Shown here in pieces: positions 1-11,912 of a stretch of DNA of 64,000 nt. Origin of the DNA: Notospermus geniculatus (lineage: Eukaryota > Nemertea > Pilidiophora > Heteronemertea > Lineidae); contig NMRB01000158.1 of NCBI GenBank assembly GCA_002633025.1, forward strand, positions 84,504 through 148,503, read 5' to 3'. The position numbers were made by a program, and so were the translations under genes. The notes beneath the pieces are model-generated. The model searched no databases. It was not told the DNA's origin and saw only the letters and a program-made list of their open reading frames with translations. Each line of letters begins with the position of its first letter. The stretch's first letter is position 1.

Positions 1-772
1 TCTCGGTCGTGGCGTTTGATCCTACTCTGTCTTGTGGCTCGGTGACCGAGGTTCCCTTCAAGCTTTCCTATTTGATTTTCCTCGTCCCCAGTGCATCATG
101 GGTAGGCCTATCTGCCAGGCTGAGATTGGCTGATGTGCTTTGTTCTTCCCGTTTTTCAAAGTAACGTTTCGCGAAGCTGATAGCCTACTTTGATACCTTT
201 GTTGATGCCATTTCACGCACAGCTAGCGTGCTAGAAAAAGAGCCGCCGTCCTTGTCCAACAACAGAAATATCGTTTCTTGGTCCGTTAGAGACATCAATC
301 ACACGACACGCTTCCATCCATACCTGTCAACCCATTATCCGCCATTTTGTTTCTTCCGCGGATCTTTTTTTCGACGTAATGGATCGTGCGTGACAACGGA
401 CCATTTCCGTCGATGCCGTGTAATGGGGCCGAATTTAAGCTTACCGTTAAGTGGTTTACAGGAAAACAGGGAATTGGGTTCGTTTATTTGCATGAAAGAC
501 ATGATAGAAATGAGATAGTATGGTAGTTTTTGCATGCAATGCCGCTTTCGCAGTTTAATTGATGCATTATGGTTATCTCTACTCTATCTATCATGTTTTA
601 GTGAAAGGTTCGAGCCTAACGTTGTCAGTAGCAACATAATGGATGGAGTTTTTGCCTTTAGTTGTTGCAAGGCTGAAGGACACTAGTTTTATGAAAATCG
701 TCATCATCATCATCATCATCATTAACATCATCATCAACAGCGCTATCGTCATCATCATTCATTCGTCACAAA
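1..772. other. gene-free stretch with a CAT/ATC microsatellite
   Basis: I see no convincing exon here. Positions about 697-760 are a CAT/ATC trinucleotide run, interrupted once. The short open frames have no family resemblance and no splice context. Confidence 0.5.
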
Positions 773-950
773 GAGGAACCTGCAAACTGCCGCCACTAGG
801 AGGCGCTGTGAGGGCTTGGACCTCTTTTTCCGAAGTTTCGTCCATGTTGCACTGCAACAAGGACCTCGTGACACATGTTATTACATTGCTTTGCTAAGTT
901 TTTAACGTCTTCAATACAACCACTCACAGCGCCGCCCTGGCGGGATAAAA
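773..950 (+). repeat. dispersed hairpin repeat, family A, copy 1
   Basis: This is a roughly 175-bp repeat found at least seven times in the window (copies start near 773, 1378, 2247, 6884, 36986, 40938 and 42068). It opens with GAGGAACCTGC and GGAGGCGCTGTGAG, has a core GTCAAGGACGTCGTGACGCG, and closes with CTCACAGCGCC followed by GGCGGGATAAA. The GGCGCTGTGAG and CTCACAGCGCC ends are inverted repeats, so the unit can fold back, as non-autonomous MITE-type elements do. This copy is diverged in the core. No coding capacity is seen, although copies keep accidental open frames. Confidence 0.7.
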
Positions 951-1377
951 CGTCAAGCGGTTCCTCATCGCAGTCGTCATCACATACCAAGACAACTGCA
1001 TCAGCCTCGTCCCCACGATATAAACAATAAACCTGGAGGCTGGGATATAAGACACCTCTTTCTCTCTTCGAAACATTACTTCTCATCTCCCAGCCTTTTA
1101 TAATACCAGTCATCGGAGACTGATCGTTAAACCCAGACGAGACTATTAAAGGCGTCATGTTCCATCTCCGGTCATAATCACAGAGGACATCCAACACCAG
1201 CTGTGCCAGCGGCTGTGTGATCAAATTGTCCACCTGTTCTGTAAGTTTTAGAACATTGAAAGACGAGGACACACTCATCATATCAGGTTTGTTATATGTA
1301 CTGAGGGCCGCTCTCAAAACTGTTGGTCTGAACGCGAAACTGTAGCATGTTTGAGGTACCTGCTGTACAATCAATTC
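951..1377 (-). other. open minus-strand segment between two family A repeats, possible exon fragment
   Basis: The sequence between repeat copies 1 and 2 stays open in one minus-strand frame for about 140 codons and reads like ordinary protein, with mixed hydrophobic and charged residues and an acidic run near its end. I recognise no domain, and I find no convincing splice pair, since the open frame simply runs into the repeats on both sides. It may be an exon of a gene not otherwise visible, a gene fragment, or chance. Confidence 0.15.
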
Positions 1378-1643
1378 TAGGAGGCGCTGTGAGCGGTTGG
1401 ACCTTTTTTCGACGTCTCGTCCGTGTTGTACTGCGTCAAGGACGTCGTGACGCGACGACATTGCATTGCTTTGCTCTGTTTTGACGGCTGCGTCAAGGAC
1501 GTCATGACGCGACGACATTGCATTGCTTTGCTCTGTTTTGACGGCTGCGTCAAGGACGTCATGACGCGACGACATTGCATTGCTTTGCTCTGTTTTGACG
1601 TCTTCGGTCGCACCGCCCGCAGCGCAGCGCTGTCGGGATAAAA
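1378..1643 (+). repeat. family A hairpin repeat, copy 2, with an internal 57-bp triplication
   Basis: This copy has the GGCGCTGTGAGCGG start and a GCGCTGTCGGGATAAA end. Its core has been triplicated: units begin at about 1433, 1490 and 1547 with an exact 57-bp period, and the second and third units look identical. Because 57 is a multiple of three, the unit creates repeated peptides in several frames on both strands. These are a by-product of the period, not evidence of a protein. Confidence 0.75.
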
Positions 1644-2246
1644 AGTTGGGTTCCTCATTAAACTTGGAATACCTTTATATAGAGACAACCAATTAGTTAA
1701 GGCAGGCAATACAAGCAACGTCAATTCCCTAATGATGAAATGGACGGCATTTAGCAAATTCATTTGACATAGTATAGGCAATCAGGATGAAAGGAGATGT
1801 CATGAAAACAGAGTAGAAACATAACACGAGCCTCTCATCGGTTCTGATGGGATGAAATGGAAACCGTTGTGTGTACATTCCATTCCTTAGCTGACAAACG
1901 AGGCCCGGCATTTCTTTCTCTCCTGACTCTAGTTCCGCCTCTCCATCACCCACTAATGTAAATGGTCATTGAACAAATATCAATAGTTCTTGAGCGGCCC
2001 TGTCGACGCTGCGGTGCCTGGAGAAAGCTTGTAAGAGAATACCAGACATCAAGATTGAGTACCTTCACATTGAGAAGCAGAACTGTTCGGAATGTACTGG
2101 TATAGAAAAAAAAATGCAACGGGATTGGCCAAACGAGGTACTACGGATGTTCTGATTGGTGGACGATAGAGTTTCCAAAGTATTTCACATCAGGGTCGAT
2201 GATTGGCTGGTCGTTGTCACGTGATTCGACACAGTCTGTTTACTGT
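1644..2246. other. gene-free stretch
   Basis: No exon, RNA gene or structured repeat that I can support lies between repeat copies 2 and 3. Confidence 0.4.
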
Positions 2247-2397
2247 AGAGGCACTGTGAGTGGTTGCGTTGCACCTTTTTGTGACGTCTCGTCCGTGTTG
2301 GACTGGCGTCAAGGACATCGTGACTCAACGTCATTGCATTGTTTTTGACGTCTTTGGTAGCACTGCTCACAGCGCCGCTCTGTCGGGAGAAAAATTT
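2247..2397 (+). repeat. family A hairpin repeat, copy 3
   Basis: A shortened, diverged copy: GAGGCACTGTGAG at the left, GTCAAGGACATCGTGAC in the core, and GCTCACAGCGCC then CTGTCGGGAGAAAAA at the right. The central part is shorter than in copy 4. Confidence 0.65.
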
Positions 2398-3172
2398 GTG
2401 CTTTTTCCTCATTATAATTGAATGAGATGTTTACAGTTTGGCTGGTTCCGCTGTAACTGTCAGATACAGAGACAGGTCGAGGAAGCTTTCCAATCGAACC
2501 CCCTCATTCCCACCACGAGGCAGACTTCATTAGCCGTCATTCACACAGCGGTCCCCGGGTAACTGTCTAAAACTCCTGTCATCAGCAAGGTATTCATACG
2601 GGATTTTCCATTTGAATGAAGCTTGAAATTGCCATCTTGCCTGAGTAAGCCATGGAGCTGCCGGTGTAATGTTTGTATTCAATCTTATCGGATCGTTTAA
2701 GACCATACCTGGTTTGTGATAACGTGAAATGTGATCATCTACGCCATGATAATCAATGGGCGCTTTGCCGTAGTGTCACCTTCTTACGTGACTGTACTTG
2801 ATCAAGGGTAAGTCGTACATAAACCCCCTCGTTAGTCCAGGCCATAGACCAACGCCACACAATCCCACGTAATGAATATTCAACGTGGACGTATAATTTG
2901 GCCTCCTCTTTGAATCATATCTGGACACACGCATGAATAAGTTCTGTCGGATGCAGTGGACGTCCTGTATTCGCCGCTAGGGACATCCAATCAGACTTAT
3001 GAATATGTATTCCGGTATTGGCAGCACTAACGGCATTCCTAAGTACCGACATCAGCCTGTGGGCCACACTGCACTTGGGAGGGCAAAGGACACAATCATC
3101 CTAGCGGCGGTTTCGGCCCTGGCAGCAGAATTTGGTCTTAACGTGCAGCATATCCAGCAACTGATAGCCAGT
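2398..3172. other. gene-free stretch
   Basis: Nothing supportable was found. Short open frames near 2999-3187 lack splice context and overlap the start of the hairpin element at 3173. Confidence 0.4.
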
Positions 3173-3473
3173 GGGCCGAATTCATAAAAACTAGCATTTG
3201 CTTTTTCTTGAAGAGGTAATTTATAAAATTTCGCTTTTGCCTCATAGAACAAGCAACTCCCTATAAGAATTAGCAGAAGCTTTGTCTTGTGAGCATTAGC
3301 TTCATCAGATAGAAAATCTTGCTTGGCTTTGTAAGAAAAGGTCATTAGGTTAAGCAGTTGATTATGAATATGTTTGTGAGCAAAACCTTTGGCTTGTGCT
3401 TCTCCTTGACAAGCAAAAGCCTGGCCTTGGGGCTTTGGCTTGTAAGCTTTTGCTATGTTTTATAAATTCGGCC
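3173..3473. mobile_element. MITE-like element with GGGCCGAATT termini
   Basis: The ends are imperfect inverted repeats: GGGCCGAATTCATAAAAAC on the left and the complement of GGGCCGAATTTATAAAACA on the right. The insert is about 300 bp and is flanked by AGT (or CAGT) on both sides, consistent with a short target-site duplication. The interior contains several degenerate copies of a GCTTTTGC-type word. No transposase is encoded, so it would be non-autonomous. Confidence 0.65.
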
Positions 3474-5047
3474 CAGTAGTGTCTATAATGGTGAGTTCTA
3501 TGCTATCCAACCTGCATCTCGTTGGCAACAGGCCAGTAGAGAGTCAAGGTTAATCTGAGTACGAGTCTAGGACAGTTGCAGACCACGTCATCAAAAGCTG
3601 ACCCCATTGAAGTATGACGTCATCATTTTCTGTACTGAGGTCAGAGAATCACAAGGATTCCTGTTTTCGTTGACGTCCGCGGATCATGCCTTATCCTATA
3701 TACTAGTATTAATTAATCTAATGACATTAACGACCTCGCTAAGATATGATCGGGGAGGTTTTGCACGCCATTAAAGTGGCGACTTACCTCAGGACGTGGT
3801 AGTTTTATCTACTGTTTAATGAGATATCGCACAGGAAACCTAATTCTCTCAACCAATGTCTTGCCAAAAGTCAAACCTTTGATGTCGGTCGTTACAAGCA
3901 AAACGTTCACCGGGCGTATCCTGAATCACACGGCCCATTAAGAAATGGTGTATGCTAGCAACGTAACAACACTTTGTCTTGTTGATGGCGTGCTGGTGCT
4001 AGAAGATACGCTGATTACATTGCATCGACTTTTTTTCGATGGTAATAGGCTGGCCTGGGAGATTGAATTCTGTAGGTCGCCGATAACATTTGCTGTGGTA
4101 TTACGCCGAAAACAAGCGTCCCAGAGTCAGAGCTTCATAGCGATGTAATGTCATCTCATTCTAAATGCAACATGATGCGAGGGATTACGATTTAGTACCC
4201 CATACCATGGTTGATAGGGCTCTGAGCGATTCTGTGATTGCTTGGCATGGCGGGAAATAACAGTCGCGTAATGGTTGGGTTATGGCATGAAGCGTTTTGG
4301 AATTGTTAAAAAGGCAAAACGAAGGTGTTCGCTCCTTCTTTCTTCCAATAATTATGACATCAGCCATTCCTACTCTCTCTGTTCAGGTTCAGAGACGACT
4401 CCCGTAAATGTGCCATATTTGACACGACGCTATTACCGCACGGGATTCTTTCATTAAGCAGACGACACCCCGGGTGCAAACCTTTAACAGTATTTTAATG
4501 AATCCTCACTCGCCGGAAGCCAAGAGCATCCATTTCCGGCCTCCGTGATCTATAACAGGTTTCTCCGCCGTGGCTTCGAGGGGAGTTATATCACGTTAAC
4601 GTATTAAGACGTACAACAAGTCTTACAGAAGTCCTTGCTGGGGACTGGAGGAGGAACACAATCTCTTAATGGCAGATTGATCACGTTGTGGGGTCAAGGC
4701 GAGGACAGTGGCTTCGAATTCTGACATATCACTTAGCAGATGTCCTTGACTCCTCAGAAGAAGTGTCTTATTTTGACAAATACACAACATATCTTCGAGG
4801 CCAGCTGGTCAGGGTTTGGTAGGCGTGACGGTCAGCAGCCATTTTACCACTCTTCTTGAAACATGGCCCAGTGTGTGGGCCAGGCATGAAGCCTCTCTCA
4901 CTGGATGGTTTTGGGTGACAGACCTCGAGACATAAGCAATCGGGTGACCAGAGCAGTAGTTAACCAAACAGCAAGAGAAGTGTTCGATTCATGCAGCCAT
5001 ATTGTCCTTGCCCAATCTGTTGGGTGATCGTACTTTACCAAATGATA
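3474..5047. other. gene-free stretch
   Basis: I see no credible coding exon. A segment near 4800-4920 (AGCAGCCATTTTACC, GGCCCAGTGTGTGGGCC) resembles 5530-5650 loosely and may be an old dispersed repeat. Confidence 0.35.
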
Positions 5048-5310
5048 GTTGGGGGTCTTGGTTTTGTAGATCTTGGTTTTGTAGTAGGGGGGTCTTGGTT
5101 TTGTAGTGGGGTCTTGGCCTTGTAGGTCTTGGTTTTGTAGTAGGGGTCTTGGTTTTGTAGTAGGGGTCTTGGTTTTGTAGTAGGGGTCTTGGTTTTGCAG
5201 ATCTTGGTTTTGTAGTAGAGGGTCTTGGTTTTATAGATCGTGGTTTTGTAGTAGGGGTTCTTGGTTTTGTAGTGAGTCTGATGTCTTGGATCTTAGTTTT
5301 GTAGACACCG
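5048..5310 (+). repeat. minisatellite, unit about 20 bp
   Basis: About eleven tandem copies of a unit close to GGTCTTGGTTTTGTAGTAGG, with variants lacking the final bases or reading GGTCTTGGTTTTGTAGATC. The array is G/T-rich on the plus strand and has no coding role that I can see. Confidence 0.8.
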
Positions 5311-6883
5311 TGATAGGAAAGGTGTTTGGTAACATCTTATCCTTAAACCACGCAAGTGGTGAAGCCAATCCCACAACGAGTACAGAGATGAGACAAGTGT
5401 CAACAGGGATATTCTCGTCTCGTTTCCTGTGTAAGCCGACGATACAGGGGTGATAATGTGATTTTTATGCTCTACCGAGAGACGTGGTAATTTAGTGAAG
5501 GGTACACGTCTCGGAGGTAATTGCTGGTCCAGGGTCGGTAAACATATGTTCAGTCGCCATTTTAAATGTCTGCGAACACTCTGGGAATATCGCCCAGTGG
5601 GAAGGCCAGGGCTGACATGGCTGACGCCTCCTCAACTGATGGTTAATGGGTTCATGTCCAGCAAGTGTCTCTTTAACGACTCGTTGTCATTTCCTTGCGA
5701 TGTTTGTGGCCCTTGCCTTCCGTGACCATCTCCGGTCACAGATCGCCCGCCACCGTGACCACGGTAACCTCTAATTGCCAGCTGCCTGTATCGAAATCTC
5801 GCCGGCGGTTGGTTGATGAAGAACCGTTCAATATCAACCGACGTCGGCGAACCCTTGGAGCGGAATCACCAACAGGGAGAATTCGTGAATACATCCGAAT
5901 AAATAAGAGGTTTAAAGATGCTACAGTGGTAATACCATCCGTGCGTAAGGTTAGGGATTTCATTTCGTAATGGCAGCGGAAGTTGGAGGCGCGCTCTTCT
6001 CGCCCGAGGAAGTACATGTATCACAAGGATTGAAGCATGTTGTTGTGAGTCGAGGTGGACGAGGTGCCGAGGGCACTATCACGTAAACAGTAGCAGGAAG
6101 TGAAGAATTCTGCACAAGTGGCTAGCTGTGTGATGAGTCCAGATAGCTGTCAGGGTGGCGAAGTTCAATTATCGTCACCTCCACCTCTAAAGGTGTGGGT
6201 TTGGCCCCGGTCGTCGTTACAGACAAGGCAACTCGTATTGTATAGCGCCACGATGCTGATGGTTTAGGTTAGGAGCAGGCCTGTTGTTGCAGCGGTCAAC
6301 TCAGTACAAGAGTTAACGTACTGGTATCAAGAATATATGTAATACTAATGGTAGAGGCCCATTTAATTTGTTGTAGCCCTGGATGTACATGTACCGTGGG
6401 CTGAAGAAGTCATCCAGGTACTATAAGATTTGGTCCAATAACTCTTGCTTCCTTTCTTTTCATGCTTCCAGGCACGAAACTCGGTGGCCAATTCGATGGA
6501 ATAGTTCCGCAGCGTTCATTGATTCAGGGATCGCCCACTCGTTCCTTGGTACAAATGTCTTGATATAATGGTTCATGCTGGTAGGCCTACATGTACATCA
6601 AGGATATACATGTCAATTTAATCTTTGTTGAGAGTTACAGGAACCTCTCACTCCAACACTTTCATGGCTTGGCCGACATTTGGTGATCAGTTTGTCGCTT
6701 TCTGTCCATTCAACAGACAACAAATCTTAGAGCTGCCTTTTTTCTTCATCAAAGAAGGCCAGTACCCCTGGGAAAACAGGATTAATTCTGCTCCAAGCCG
6801 TGTTCTCAAGGACAGGCAATGGTCAATGTTAAGACCATATGTAGGCCTACAGTGCGATTGCACCGCGGTATTGCAGCTTTGAA
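5311..6883. other. gene-free stretch containing one dispersed repeat
   Basis: Apart from the dispersed repeat at 5715-5860 I see nothing supportable. Short open frames near 5695-6017 overlap that repeat. Confidence 0.35.
5715..5860 (+). repeat. dispersed repeat C, copy 1
   Basis: This stretch matches the reverse complement of about 9853-9990. Shared words include CATCTCCGGTCACAGATCGC, AATTGCCAGCTGCC, TATCGAAATCTCG and GTTCAATAT. The two copies are in opposite orientation about 4.1 kb apart and differ by small indels. The family is unknown to me. Confidence 0.6.
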
Positions 6884-7063
6884 TGAGGAACCTGCTAGCA
6901 GAGCTACTACTCTGAGGTGCTTTGAGCAGTTGGATCTTTTTTCGACGCCTCGTCCGTGTTGCACTGCGTCAAGGACGTCGTGACGCGACGTCATTGCGTT
7001 GCTTTGCTCTGTTTTTGACGTCTTCCGTACAACCGCTCGCAGCGTCGACCTGGCGGGATAAAC
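6884..7063 (+). repeat. family A hairpin repeat, copy 4
   Basis: One of the fuller copies: GAGGAACCTGC at 6885, GTGCACTGCG-type junction, GTCAAGGACGTCGTGACGCG core, TTGCTTTGCTCTG, then CCGCTCGCAGCG and GGCGGGATAAA at the right end. Inverted ends as in the other copies. Confidence 0.7.
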
Positions 7064-7799
7064 GGTGACGCAGAAGATTCGTCAGAATGTTGAGCCAAAT
7101 CTCGCTGACTCTCTTAGAATGAGGAGGTGGCCTAATTTTTTCTACCATTTGATGGCGCTGCGACCGTATCCACTTTTCCACTGTGACGTTGTTCGGAACG
7201 TCAACGTCACACTGCCGTGACGTTGTTGCTTCATGCTCGCACCTCACATTGCCACGGAGATGACGTCCTGAAGACAATGAAAAGGCCTGATATGGTCGCA
7301 GCGACATCTTTCCGTGGAGAAGTGGCGACCTCCTCATTCCTCTCAACTCCACGGCACTTTTCATTGGCATTACCCGGTCTTGCTGCACGCCCTCCTCGCT
7401 TGACTGAAGGAGCACTTACGTCGTGTAGAGATCACCAGTTCGTGCCGATCACGATTTCCCAATCCATCAACATGAAAATCGATATGGATAATTGCCTTAC
7501 CGTCTCTTAATTCCTCAGGGGTCGTGGGCTGAGGGTTAGCTACCGAGATCATCAACAAAGGGTCCACCTATTCAATTAGGTGCGTGGCAGGTAATGCCGT
7601 GTCCTGTGTCTGAGTTCATCTCGATGTTTGCTGGCCTTTGCAAGACAAGCTGGGTATGCACATTTGATGTTCTCTCTAGTTTGTTGACGAGCTAATGAGA
7701 AGTTATTCCTGAGTAAAGCTGTGTGTTGGAAGGCTCGGAGTGGCCAGGTCAATGAAGTTCTCGGCTAGTCTCCGATGTAACGGCGTGGCAAAGATTATA
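7064..7799. other. gene-free stretch
   Basis: Open frames on both strands around 7210-7510 overlap each other and neither has splice context or a recognisable domain. Confidence 0.3.
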
Positions 7800-8033
7800 C
7801 TGTAAAGCAGGAAAATTTCGCGTGCAGTAAATTTTCGCGAATTTCGCGAGAGTGTGCGAGTCGCGAAAATTTCCTGTCGCTAATATAAATACACGTCGCA
7901 ATTGATAGATATGGTCCGTGAAAAAAACTGAAAAATGGCAGAGACGCGCGAAAATATCCTGCCGCGAATACGTCTACATGTATAATTCTTGATTCGCGAA
8001 CATTTCCAGCCGCGAAATTATCTTGCTTTACAG
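7800..8033. mobile_element. hairpin element with CTGTAAAGCA termini
   Basis: The ends CTGTAAAGCAGGAAAATTTC and GAAATTATCTTGCTTTACAG are imperfect inverted repeats enclosing about 234 bp. The interior is rich in TTCGCG/CGCGAA words, which can pair with one another. No clear target-site duplication is visible. No protein is encoded. Confidence 0.55.
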
Positions 8034-8421
8034 GTCCCCCTGGAATCAAAGTCCGGTTGTTGTTCAACGAGGGATTAGAATATATGGCTATAGAGACCAT
8101 GACCATTCGAACATAGCCATACAATAGCAGGATGTTGTTTGGCTGCATTCCTAAGACTTTCTCCTCTGGTACACCTGGTTCGAATCCTACTTGCGTGAAG
8201 ATCCATCCGTTACGCTTCGGGAAGATATGCCCACTTCTGACGCCTTTGAACCCTAAGAACCGGTTCTCCATTGGATGGTTACAAGTTGAAATCGAACTTC
8301 GATTGCAGGAGGAGTTTTCCCCGCAAAAACGCTTAGCGATGCAGGTAATTGGATGAGGAATGAAGAGCCCGTCTAACGAGGGTATAAAAAGGCAGGGCCC
8401 ACTCGCCCAGCAACCCTCACG

Positions 8422-8506
8422 AGATGTAAGACCCACACCATACGCTCACTATCGCTGTAATTAAGATGTAAGACCCACACCATACCCTCACTATCGCTGT
8501 AATTGC
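8422..8506 (+). repeat. 42-bp tandem duplication
   Basis: Two adjacent copies begin at 8422 and 8464 with AGATGTAAGACCCACACCAT and differ at one position (TACGCTC against TACCCTC). Confidence 0.75.
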
Positions 8507-9106
8507 CTGACGGCACTTTCCTCCATTCCTTATATCGGTGTAATAATCTTTGATTGCCATGCCGTTCCTTCTAAAAGGACGCCTTAAACGCCAACATCTG
8601 AAGGAGAGGATTGAATAGCTCAGTCATGTACGGCTAGATTCACTTGTCCGCTTTCTCAGATTGAGATTGGAGCTGTCTTGTTTCCATCGTTTGAAATCCA
8701 AGCCGACTTGTTTACTTTCTCCTCAAAAGCAAACGGTGGCATTTCTTTGCTATGACCCGCCAGGACGATTACTAGCATTGCTTTGTCATTCTTCATTCTT
8801 TGCCCGGCTTCACAGAGCGAGATATCCGCCCCGATGAACTCGTCCGAGATCCTCGCCTACTCGAAGCTTCTTTGAAGTCGTCTCTCGAATGGCAGCTGCC
8901 CCTCCCTTCAGAAGCCCTGGAATAATGTGGACAGTGATCTGATGGCATTAGGAAAATGAAACCCACGGTGAAGTCTTTATGAATGACCGACATTGAAGGA
9001 TTCAAGGCGAAAGAAGCGACTTTGTGAAGCAAGTCTTTAAGGCGTTCTCGGTCGGTTCTACCCCCAAACTGGATATTGAGTTGAATGCAAATGTGACAGA
9101 TCGAAT
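8507..9106. other. gene-free stretch
   Basis: No gene or structured element that I can support. Confidence 0.35.
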
Positions 9107-9158
9107 GATCAGACCTTGGAGGAATTATACTGACAGTATAATTCCTCCAAGATCAGAC
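9107..9158. mobile_element. 36-bp palindromic micro-insertion with an 8-bp target duplication
   Basis: A near-perfect palindrome (9115-9150) made of CTTGGAGGAATTATACTG, one central base, and its complement is flanked by GATCAGAC at 9107-9114 and GATCAGAC at 9151-9158. An 8-bp duplication is the size made by hAT-type transposases. The element consists of little more than its two inverted ends. A related half occurs at 11920-11943. Confidence 0.6.
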
Positions 9159-10885
9159 ATACTAGGCTCCTGAAGGAACTGCCCGTGGGACGTATCAGAT
9201 GATGGAATGGCTGGCAGAACATTTTGCAATAGGTTAGATTCTGCAAATGCCATTTCCTGGGGGATAGAGCGTCTAAATCCATGATTATGTGGACTGACAG
9301 TGTTTACACGACTCGAGCAAGTACAGGCCCGGGGCTGGCCACTTCAACACAAAGCTATATCAGCAACGACGACCACTGTCAAGCCCTGCAAGTCGGTCAT
9401 GGCCTTTGAGGTGAACCTTTAGAAAGGGCGTCTTTTTTCTTGTCCTGGGTCTTTCTTTGATGGTCGGCCAGCGCTGGCATGGCATTCTGTTATATACTGA
9501 TGTTTCAAACGTACACTGGGTTCATGCACATTGGTCAAAGAAGCACTGAAGAAACAGCCTGCAGATAATGAGCTCGTGAAGACCAGATCTATCCGTAAGT
9601 GGGCGGATCACGTCTCCTTAGTCTTCGATCAAACTTCTCCTCATCCTTCTAATTTGTTGGGGATCCTGGAACAATTTCATGATTAGGGTATCTTGTGGCG
9701 TTCACATCCTAATGCCTGGTATCCGCGGATGCTGGCCTGGGGTGTATTTAGTGAGAGTAATGTGAAGACATCTGGTTGTTACAGGCAGCATGGTCCTGTT
9801 GGAGCTTGTCAAGTCTTGGTGTCTTCCTTCAACTATTCCTACAGTACATGCCAGTAGCTGTCGGTGCCGGGTTAATATTGAACGGCCGGTCATCAATCAG
9901 CCGAGATTTCGATATTGGCAGCTGGCAATTTGAGGGGTCGTGGTCATGATGACAGGCGATCTGTGACCGGAGATGGCAAGGGAAGGCAGTGGACAGAAAG
10001 ATTATAAGGAGGAAATGAAGCAATCTGCTAAAAGAAATGAAATGATTTCGGGCGACAGTGGTTTGGAATCTTAAACTACATGTATTGTTCAGATCGTCTC
10101 AGGGTAGTTCTGCTGACCCGTGACGGCTGTACGCTATGTGGCGTTCTTTCTTCGTCACCCATGCCACCCACCTTGATGTTGGGGGGGGGGGGCAGCCTGC
10201 AGAGATGGCATCCGTTACGTTACTGCAGCCAACAATGCCAGGGGAGGCAATCTTGACATTAGCTGCGATACATCAGAATGGCCCAAACATCGACGGGAAT
10301 CCGCCACTTGCATTCTAAACACTGTACACATCCTCCGAGTTTCCGAGCCCATAAACTTGACATAGATACACGGATCCTCTTTTCAACACAATTCAAACAG
10401 CACGAACTTTAAACAAGCATTAAAAAATCTTCTGTCATCTTTTCGGTTCACTTCCTCCGTAACATCACGCAGGGAATCAAACATGTTTTTGTTTTGATCT
10501 TTTGGGGATGAAACCTGTGTTTTCTCTTGTTATCAGGACTAATCGCCTCAGGTTCTTGTTTTTCTCGAAGCCATATAACTCAGAGTTTACGGTAGGACGA
10601 CGACAACAACAGGCTATTAGCATAAGCATCAGTGACAGGAGAAAAACGATGTTGATTTTCGAATCTAATCGTTGACTCTACTGCCGTGGGGGAATTTGAT
10701 GAAAACAGAAGACGATGAGATTTAACTTCAAGATGACGAAGACGTTGGTTGAAGTTTGTGGATTTCCTAAGACTTTTTTAGATTATTTAAAATTAAAAGC
10801 AACGAAGTTATTGTTTTGGATTGAAACGCCGCGACAATTTTCTAGTGCCACCTGACAGCGTCACGTCTGTATATTTCGAAATAAT
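9159..10885. other. gene-free stretch with one dispersed repeat and a poly-G run
   Basis: Contains the inverted copy of repeat C (9853-9990) and a run of twelve G at 10181-10192. I find no credible exon. Confidence 0.35.
9853..9990 (-). repeat. dispersed repeat C, copy 2 (inverted)
   Basis: Reverse-complement counterpart of 5715-5860, sharing CATCTCCGGTCACAGATCGC and AATTGCCAGCTGCC in the minus direction. Confidence 0.6.
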
Positions 10886-11035
10886 AGGGGGGTTTAGAAA
10901 TGAAACGATAAACGTAAACTTTTCGACAACGTTATTTTTCATACTGCACGTAACCAGCTTTTATATTGCATTTTCGGTACAAAAATAACGTTGTCGTTAA
11001 CGTTTACGTTTATCGTTTGATTTCTAATTCTCCCT
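10886..11035. mobile_element. hairpin element with AGAAATGAAACGATAAACGT arms
   Basis: The left arm (AGAAATGAAACGATAAACGT and on into AACGTTATTTT) pairs with the right arm (AAAATAACGTT through ACGTTTATCGTTTGATTTCT). The ends read TAGGGGGG and CTCCCTA. A similar arm, GGAAAATAAACGATAACGT, forms the hairpin at 50127-50262. Confidence 0.6.
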
Positions 11036-11860
11036 AATGACGCACGACTCAACCTTGAGCCCACAATATCACCACTTCCTGAAAGATCGGTAAAAGAATG
11101 AAGAATGACGGGGTTTAGATTCAGATCACGTCCATCACGTCTAGCCAACCAGTCTCTCGAATAACCTTCTTAATTTGATTCAGGGGTCGGATTGTTCAGA
11201 AATCAAGGAATTGTATGGAACGCCAAATCAGCAACAAAGAGCCCAGTTCACCTGTGCCACCGTGTGTGTCGTGCAAACACACGACACCCATCCATGACGA
11301 CTTATTCTCAGTGAACTTGCCGTACCAGCTCATTGAATAGCCTTGGTAATTGATCTTCTGGGTTTTATAGAACGCTGAACAGAATGAGAGCAGCGTTAGG
11401 TGTCACGTCATCCTGTTTTGTTGTGAACTCGTCAGGGGAGGGGATTACATTCCTCCAGGGATGTGCACGTTGCAGTGACATTATCAGTTGAATTATTGTA
11501 GTTGTAAAAATACGTATATGCGACAATGAAGCTACAGAACCTATTGTATTAAGTTTGATTTTTTATGAAATTTCCGCCAAACAGATTGTGGAATTGAAAC
11601 AATCGGGTTTCTCTTCAACAGCAGGGTTTTAGCTCGCTCCTCTTCATCCACTTACACAAAACACGAACATCAAGTTAAAGCCGAACTGCATGAACAAGAA
11701 CAGGAGATTCCAGCTTTGAAAAGGACCACCACGCCACGGTGGTGGTCAAGAGAAATAGAAACGACCATAAGGCACTTTCACTTTACCATAGTTCGGCAAA
11801 TTTCACACCAAAAGTCCCACGGGATTTTATTTCGCCACATGTAATGTTTTGGGTCCTTTT
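11036..11860. other. gene-free stretch
   Basis: No supportable gene. A short perfect inverted repeat, CCACCACGCCACGGTGGTGG, lies near 11727-11746. Confidence 0.35.
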
Positions 11861-11912
11861 CTACTTCCAGACATTCTCTAGTATGGTGTGAGACACAAGT
11901 AGAAAATGCTGA

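Noticed and set aside
1423-1641. Repeated Cys/Leu-rich peptide on the plus strand and its minus-strand counterpart
   Set aside because: By-products of the 57-bp triplication inside a hairpin repeat.
7795-8436. 213-codon minus-strand frame
   Set aside because: More than a third lies in the hairpin element at 7800-8033; no domain, no splice context.
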